From assembly GCA_041576815.1 (NCBI GenBank), contig JBFGKE010000001.1, positions 124,001-188,000 of the forward strand: 64,000 nucleotides of DNA. Reading direction: 5' to 3'. Positions 60,742-64,000 of this stretch are shown here, piece by piece. Under the pieces are notes generated by a model. It made no database searches. It worked only from the letters and a program-made list of their open reading frames with translations, and was not told the DNA's origin. Position numbers and translations under genes: made by a program. Position 1 is the stretch's first letter. Each line of letters starts with the position of its first letter. The DNA comes from SG8-38 sp041576815 (GTDB lineage Bacteria > Myxococcota_A > Polyangia > Polyangiales > Houyiibacteriaceae).

Positions 60742-61629
60742 TCAGGCTGCGGACACCGCTTCTTGAGGCGGCGTCAAGATCTTCCCGAGAAAGTCGAGCA
60801 CCGCGCGGATTCGCGCGCTGTCACGAAGGTCCTTGTGCACGGCCTGCCAGATCTGCCGCGGCTCCGGCGCACCCTCGAGCGGTATCCGCACCAAGTGCCG
60901 GTCGTGGTCGGCAACCAGGCAGGGAAGGAGCCCGATGCCGGTCCCCGCCACCGTCGCAGAGTAGATAGCAGACACACTGTCGGACCGAAGCGCGACCCGC
61001 GCGCCGTCCGCTCGCGCGTCGATCCAATCGTTCTCCCGCCGGAAGGGACGAAGCTTGGCAAACAGGATCAGCTGATGCCCGGCCAGTGAGTCCTTGGGAA
61101 GCCCGAACCGATCGACGTAATCGACGGATGCGTATAGACCGAGGTGAATGAACGACAGCCGCTTGATGATCAGGTCTTCCTGGGTCGGTCGGGCGAGCCG
61201 AAGCGCGATGTCGGCTTCGCGCCGTGCGAGATTCACATCCAGATTGGTGCAGTGAAGCTCCAGCTGGATCTCCGGATAGCGTTCCCGAAACCGACGCAGG
61301 TGGGGCGCGATGAAGCGCGTCGTCAGCATCTCGGTCGCCGTGAGCCGTACGACGCCCTCGAGCTTCTGGTCTTCCCCAGCGACGTCTCGCTCGACCCCGA
61401 GCGTTTCCCGTTCGATGCGCTCCGCACGCGGCAGCAGCCGGTGGCCCGCCTCGGTCAGCACGTAGCCGCTGGGCGTTCGATCGAACAGGCGTGCGCCCAG
61501 CTCCTCCTCGAGCTTGACGAGTCGGCGTCCGACGGTCGTCGGGTCCAGCGATAACGCAGCGCCGGCTGCAGCAAGCGTCCCGTGCCGCTGAAGGGTCAGG
61601 AAGTACCGCACATCGTCCCAGTTAAACAT
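60742..61629 (-). CDS. LysR-family transcriptional regulator
   Basis: The 295-residue protein has the N-terminal winged HTH of LysR regulators (YFLTLQRHGTLAAAGAALSL, then PTTVGRRLVKLEEELGARLF) and a C-terminal periplasmic-binding-like effector domain (EGVVRLTATEMLTTRFIAPH). It is close to the group with the phrase DRTPSGYVLTEAGHRLLPRA. It converges on the radical SAM gene with a 13-base gap. A small protein gene lies upstream on the opposite strand, 119 bases away, and is the most likely target of regulation. Confidence 0.93.
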   Translation of the reverse strand: MFNWDDVRYFLTLQRHGTLAAAGAALSLDPTTVGRRLVKLEEELGARLFDRTPSGYVLTEAGHRLLPRAERIERETLGVERDVAGEDQKLEGVVRLTATEMLTTRFIAPHLRRFRERYPEIQLELHCTNLDVNLARREADIALRLARPTQEDLIIKRLSFIHLGLYASVDYVDRFGLPKDSLAGHQLILFAKLRPFRRENDWIDARADGARVALRSDSVSAIYSATVAGTGIGLLPCLVADHDRHLVRIPLEGAPEPRQIWQAVHKDLRDSARIRAVLDFLGKILTPPQEAVSAA

Positions 61630-61748
61630 GCCTGCAGCTTCGCAGCACTTGCGCGGCCATGCAACTGCAGAAATGCCCTTGGGAGCTGCGGTGGAAAGGG
61701 CTCATGAGGCCCTAAGTCTTCCATATGACGGCTGAAAGGAGTTCGATC

Positions 61749-61937
61749 ATGCACATGCTCAGACAAATCGATCCGGAGCTCCATCGAGAGGTCCTCCGAA
61801 ACCGAGAGCGCGTTTGGATCGACCTCGCGCACTGGCTGGGAAACGCTTGGACGCAGGTCCGCGGCCGATCCTGGCGGGTGGAGGTTCCCATCCTCATCGA
61901 CGAGATCCTCACGGATCTCGCCTACGGCAGGGAGTGA
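61749..61937 (+). CDS. Small hypothetical protein, divergent from lysR
   Basis: The 62-residue product starts MHMLRQIDPELHREVLRNRE and ends with a moderately hydrophobic ILIDEILTDLAYGRE. It contains Trp and hydrophobic residues spaced for a helical fold and has no signal peptide. A strong Shine-Dalgarno sequence GAAAGGAG (61734-61741) lies 7 bases before ATG 61749, which is better evidence for the start than the upstream in-frame ATG at 61725. It is divergent from the LysR gene and is a candidate for its target. I recognise no family. Confidence 0.6.
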   Translation: MHMLRQIDPELHREVLRNRERVWIDLAHWLGNAWTQVRGRSWRVEVPILIDEILTDLAYGRE

Positions 61938-61983
61938 TAACGTAAAAATATGTTAGCATAGTAATTCGGGCAAAGACCGAATC

Positions 61984-64000
61984 ATGGGAACTATGCGTTG
62001 TTGGCTTGCGGCGTGCGCCGTGCTCTCGGTGTTCGCCGCGAGCTGTGGGGGTGGGACCACACCGAACGGTCGAGTGGCGCCGTCGATCGACTCGACGCCT
62101 CCGATGACCGCGACCGAAGGCGTTCCCTACAACTACACGGTGACGGCGACGGGCATGACGCCGATCACGTTCGCGATGGTGTCGGGGCCACCGGGCTTCA
62201 GCGTGCATCCCGCAACAGGCGTCGTGACCTGGACGCCTGCGGCCGGAGGCACGACGTCGGTCGAGGTCAGCGCGAGCAATCTCGCCGGGACCGATACGCA
62301 AGCGTTCGTCGTCGAGGTCGAGGCTCTGACCGGACCGGTCTTCACGACGGAGCCGCCGACCGAAGCCACCGTTGCGGCCGAGTACGCGTACGACGCCGCG
62401 GTCGTTGCAAACGGCACCGTGACGTGGAGCGCGCCCGTGGCACCGATCGGGCTCACCATCGATCCCGAAAGCGGCTCGGTCCGGTGGACGCCGACCACCG
62501 AACAGGCGGGCACGCAGGACATCACGATTCGTGCAACCGAAGATGGCAGCGGTCTGTTCGCCGATCAGTCGTTTGCGGTCGAGGTAGAAGATACCGGCGG
62601 GCCGGCCGTGATCACATCGACGGCGCCGGACCGCGTCTTTGCGGGAGAGACTTTCCAATACGATGCGACGGCTGCGGGCGCGCCGACGATTCGGTGGACG
62701 CTTCAGACGCCGTCGAGCGGCGTTCCGGCGGATGGCGTCGTGATCGCAACCGATCCTCCCGAAGGCGCGGCGGTGACGGTCGAATGGGACACCGCGGATG
62801 TCGCTCCGGGCGACTATACGATCGCTCTACAGGCGCAAAACGACCTCGGCGGCCCGAGCGTGCAGGAGATGACCGTGACGGTCGACCCCCGACCGCCCGT
62901 GCCGGTGATCGATCTCGTGACCAACCCGCCGCCCGACACGATGTTTGTCGGGACGGAGTACGCTTACGACGCTGCGCTGACGCCTGAAAGCGAGAGCCCA
63001 GGGGTGACATGGAGCCTGATCGGCGAAACCGTCCCGGCGGATCTCGCGGTCACCATCGACGCCGACACGGGGTTGGTGCGTTTCACCGCGTCGGATTCCA
63101 ACGGTGAGATCGCGTACAGCTATACTGCGCGCGCCGAAAACGTCCTCGGGGAGGGGGACGAAGCAACGATTACGGTCGACGCGGTGTTCCCGCCAGCAAG
63201 CCCGATTCTCACGGTGACGCCCGACACCGCCTTCGCGCTCGAGGTGGGACAAGCCTTCCCTGGCGCTTCGGCGACGGCGACCGGGAACCCGCCGCCGGTC
63301 CTCACGATCGACGGCACCCTCCCGGACTTCTTGGAGTTCGACCCGCTGACGGGCTTTCTGTCCGCGTCGTCGACCAAGCCCGCTCCCGAGGTGTCGGATC
63401 TCGGCGCATACTCCTTCGACATCGTGGCGTCCAACAGCGAGGGCGTCGATCGGGCGTCGATCGACATCACCGTCGTCGCACCACCGCCTTCCGTCGATTC
63501 GATCACGCCCGCAGCTGGCCGCCGGCAGTCGGACGTGCCAATCGTCGTCCGCGGCGGCGGCTTCGTCACCGAGGCGACGCCGTCGATTCGCCTCTCGTTG
63601 GGAAACTATCAGGAGACCCTGGCGACCACCTTCGTCGATGACGGCACGCTCGTCGCCACCGTCCCCATCGACCTCGCACGGCCGTCCGGTGTCTACGACG
63701 TCGTCGTCGATCAGGGCTCGACGAGCACCTTGGCCAAGCGGTTCACCGTGACCGAGGGAGCAGGGACCACGCTCGGCGGCAGCGTCGGCGTCGATATCAC
63801 CCTGACCGCGGTCGACAGCCCCCACGTGATCACCAGCGATCTTCGTATCGAGAACGGGGCGACGCTGACCGTGCAGCCGGGCGCGGTCGTGATGCTCGCC
63901 GGCAACACCAATTTGAGAATCGACGTCGGCACGGGGACCGCCGGTGCCCTCGTCGCGGACGGAGGGGCGCCGGGCGTGAACGACCAAATCGTGTTTACGC
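61984..64000 (+). CDS. Lipoprotein with Ig-like (He_PIG) repeats, 3' partial
   Basis: The frame is open from ATG 61984 to the window end, so the gene continues outside. The start MGTMRCWLAACAVLSVFAAS followed by CGGG is a lipoprotein signal with the lipobox ending in Cys21. About five Ig-like repeats follow, recognised by units such as GFSVHPATGVVTWTPAAG and FAVEVEDTGGPAVITSTAPD. An IPT/TIG-like domain starts near residue 500 (VDSITPAAGRRQSDVPIVVR), and the last part (HVITSDLRIENGATLTVQPG) looks like the start of a parallel beta-helix. It is probably an outer-surface adhesin-type protein. Confidence 0.8.
   Translation, partial: MGTMRCWLAACAVLSVFAASCGGGTTPNGRVAPSIDSTPPMTATEGVPYNYTVTATGMTPITFAMVSGPPGFSVHPATGVVTWTPAAGGTTSVEVSASNLAGTDTQAFVVEVEALTGPVFTTEPPTEATVAAEYAYDAAVVANGTVTWSAPVAPIGLTIDPESGSVRWTPTTEQAGTQDITIRATEDGSGLFADQSFAVEVEDTGGPAVITSTAPDRVFAGETFQYDATAAGAPTIRWTLQTPSSGVPADGVVIATDPPEGAAVTVEWDTADVAPGDYTIALQAQNDLGGPSVQEMTVTVDPRPPVPVIDLVTNPPPDTMFVGTEYAYDAALTPESESPGVTWSLIGETVPADLAVTIDADTGLVRFTASDSNGEIAYSYTARAENVLGEGDEATITVDAVFPPASPILTVTPDTAFALEVGQAFPGASATATGNPPPVLTIDGTLPDFLEFDPLTGFLSASSTKPAPEVSDLGAYSFDIVASNSEGVDRASIDITVVAPPPSVDSITPAAGRRQSDVPIVVRGGGFVTEATPSIRLSLGNYQETLATTFVDDGTLVATVPIDLARPSGVYDVVVDQGSTSTLAKRFTVTEGAGTTLGGSVGVDITLTAVDSPHVITSDLRIENGATLTVQPGAVVMLAGNTNLRIDVGTGTAGALVADGGAPGVNDQIVFT

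Overview
The window comes from a high-GC Gram-negative bacterium, most likely a member of the Myxococcota (myxobacteria and relatives). Three things point there: MYXO-CTERM-like C-terminal tails (Cys, hydrophobic stretch, Arg cluster) on secreted proteins, a Ser/Thr protein kinase with the HRDVSPSN catalytic loop, and many GTG starts with 4-base start/stop overlaps. It reads as an ordinary chromosome. I see no rRNA, tRNA, CRISPR array, prophage or transposase gene.

Layout. 1-6.3 kb: aconitase (5' end outside the window), a sulfotransferase, a methyltransferase, a HAD phosphatase, a lone tatA and a repeat protein. 6.4-14.2 kb: a PhaR-type regulator, an ECF sigma/anti-sigma pair, a coiled-coil protein, a Ser/Thr kinase, a class V aminotransferase, lexA with a candidate operator, and a hypothetical gene. 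14.2-24.5 kb: crcB, glnB, psd with a methyltransferase, an exbB-exbD-tonB operon, truD, a serine beta-lactamase-like protein and recD2. 24.5-31.4 kb: a MinD-like/J-like/RodZ-HTH fusion protein coupled to maf and yggS, then proC, pepP and an AGCS amino-acid:cation symporter.

31.7-43.0 kb is the most interesting part. It is one same-strand run of five genes: a CarH-like adenosylcobalamin-binding MerR regulator with the W-x9-EH photoreceptor motif; a 2243-residue iterative type I polyketide synthase (KS-AT-ACP-KR-DH plus two hotdog domains, the last resembling the enediyne E7 thioesterase); a membrane histidine kinase/receiver/PP2C hybrid; a STAS-like protein; and a serine-kinase-type ATPase. 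No enediyne warhead genes and no phosphopantetheinyl transferase are present. My inference is a light- and B12-controlled polyene pathway with a phospho-relay and partner-switching layer on top.

43.1-48.6 kb: two tandem gingipain-type (C25) secreted peptidases, the first with RTX-like calcium-binding repeats. 48.7-56.8 kb: a complex I operon nuoA-B-C-D-G-H-I without E, F or J-N, followed by coupled methyltransferase and hydrolase genes. 56.9-64 kb: recQ, a divergent Memo-like/radical SAM pair, a LysR regulator, a small protein gene, and a large Ig-repeat lipoprotein that runs off the window. REP-like palindromes lie at 12.3, 22.3 and 56.8 kb, and one supplies the last codons of recD2.
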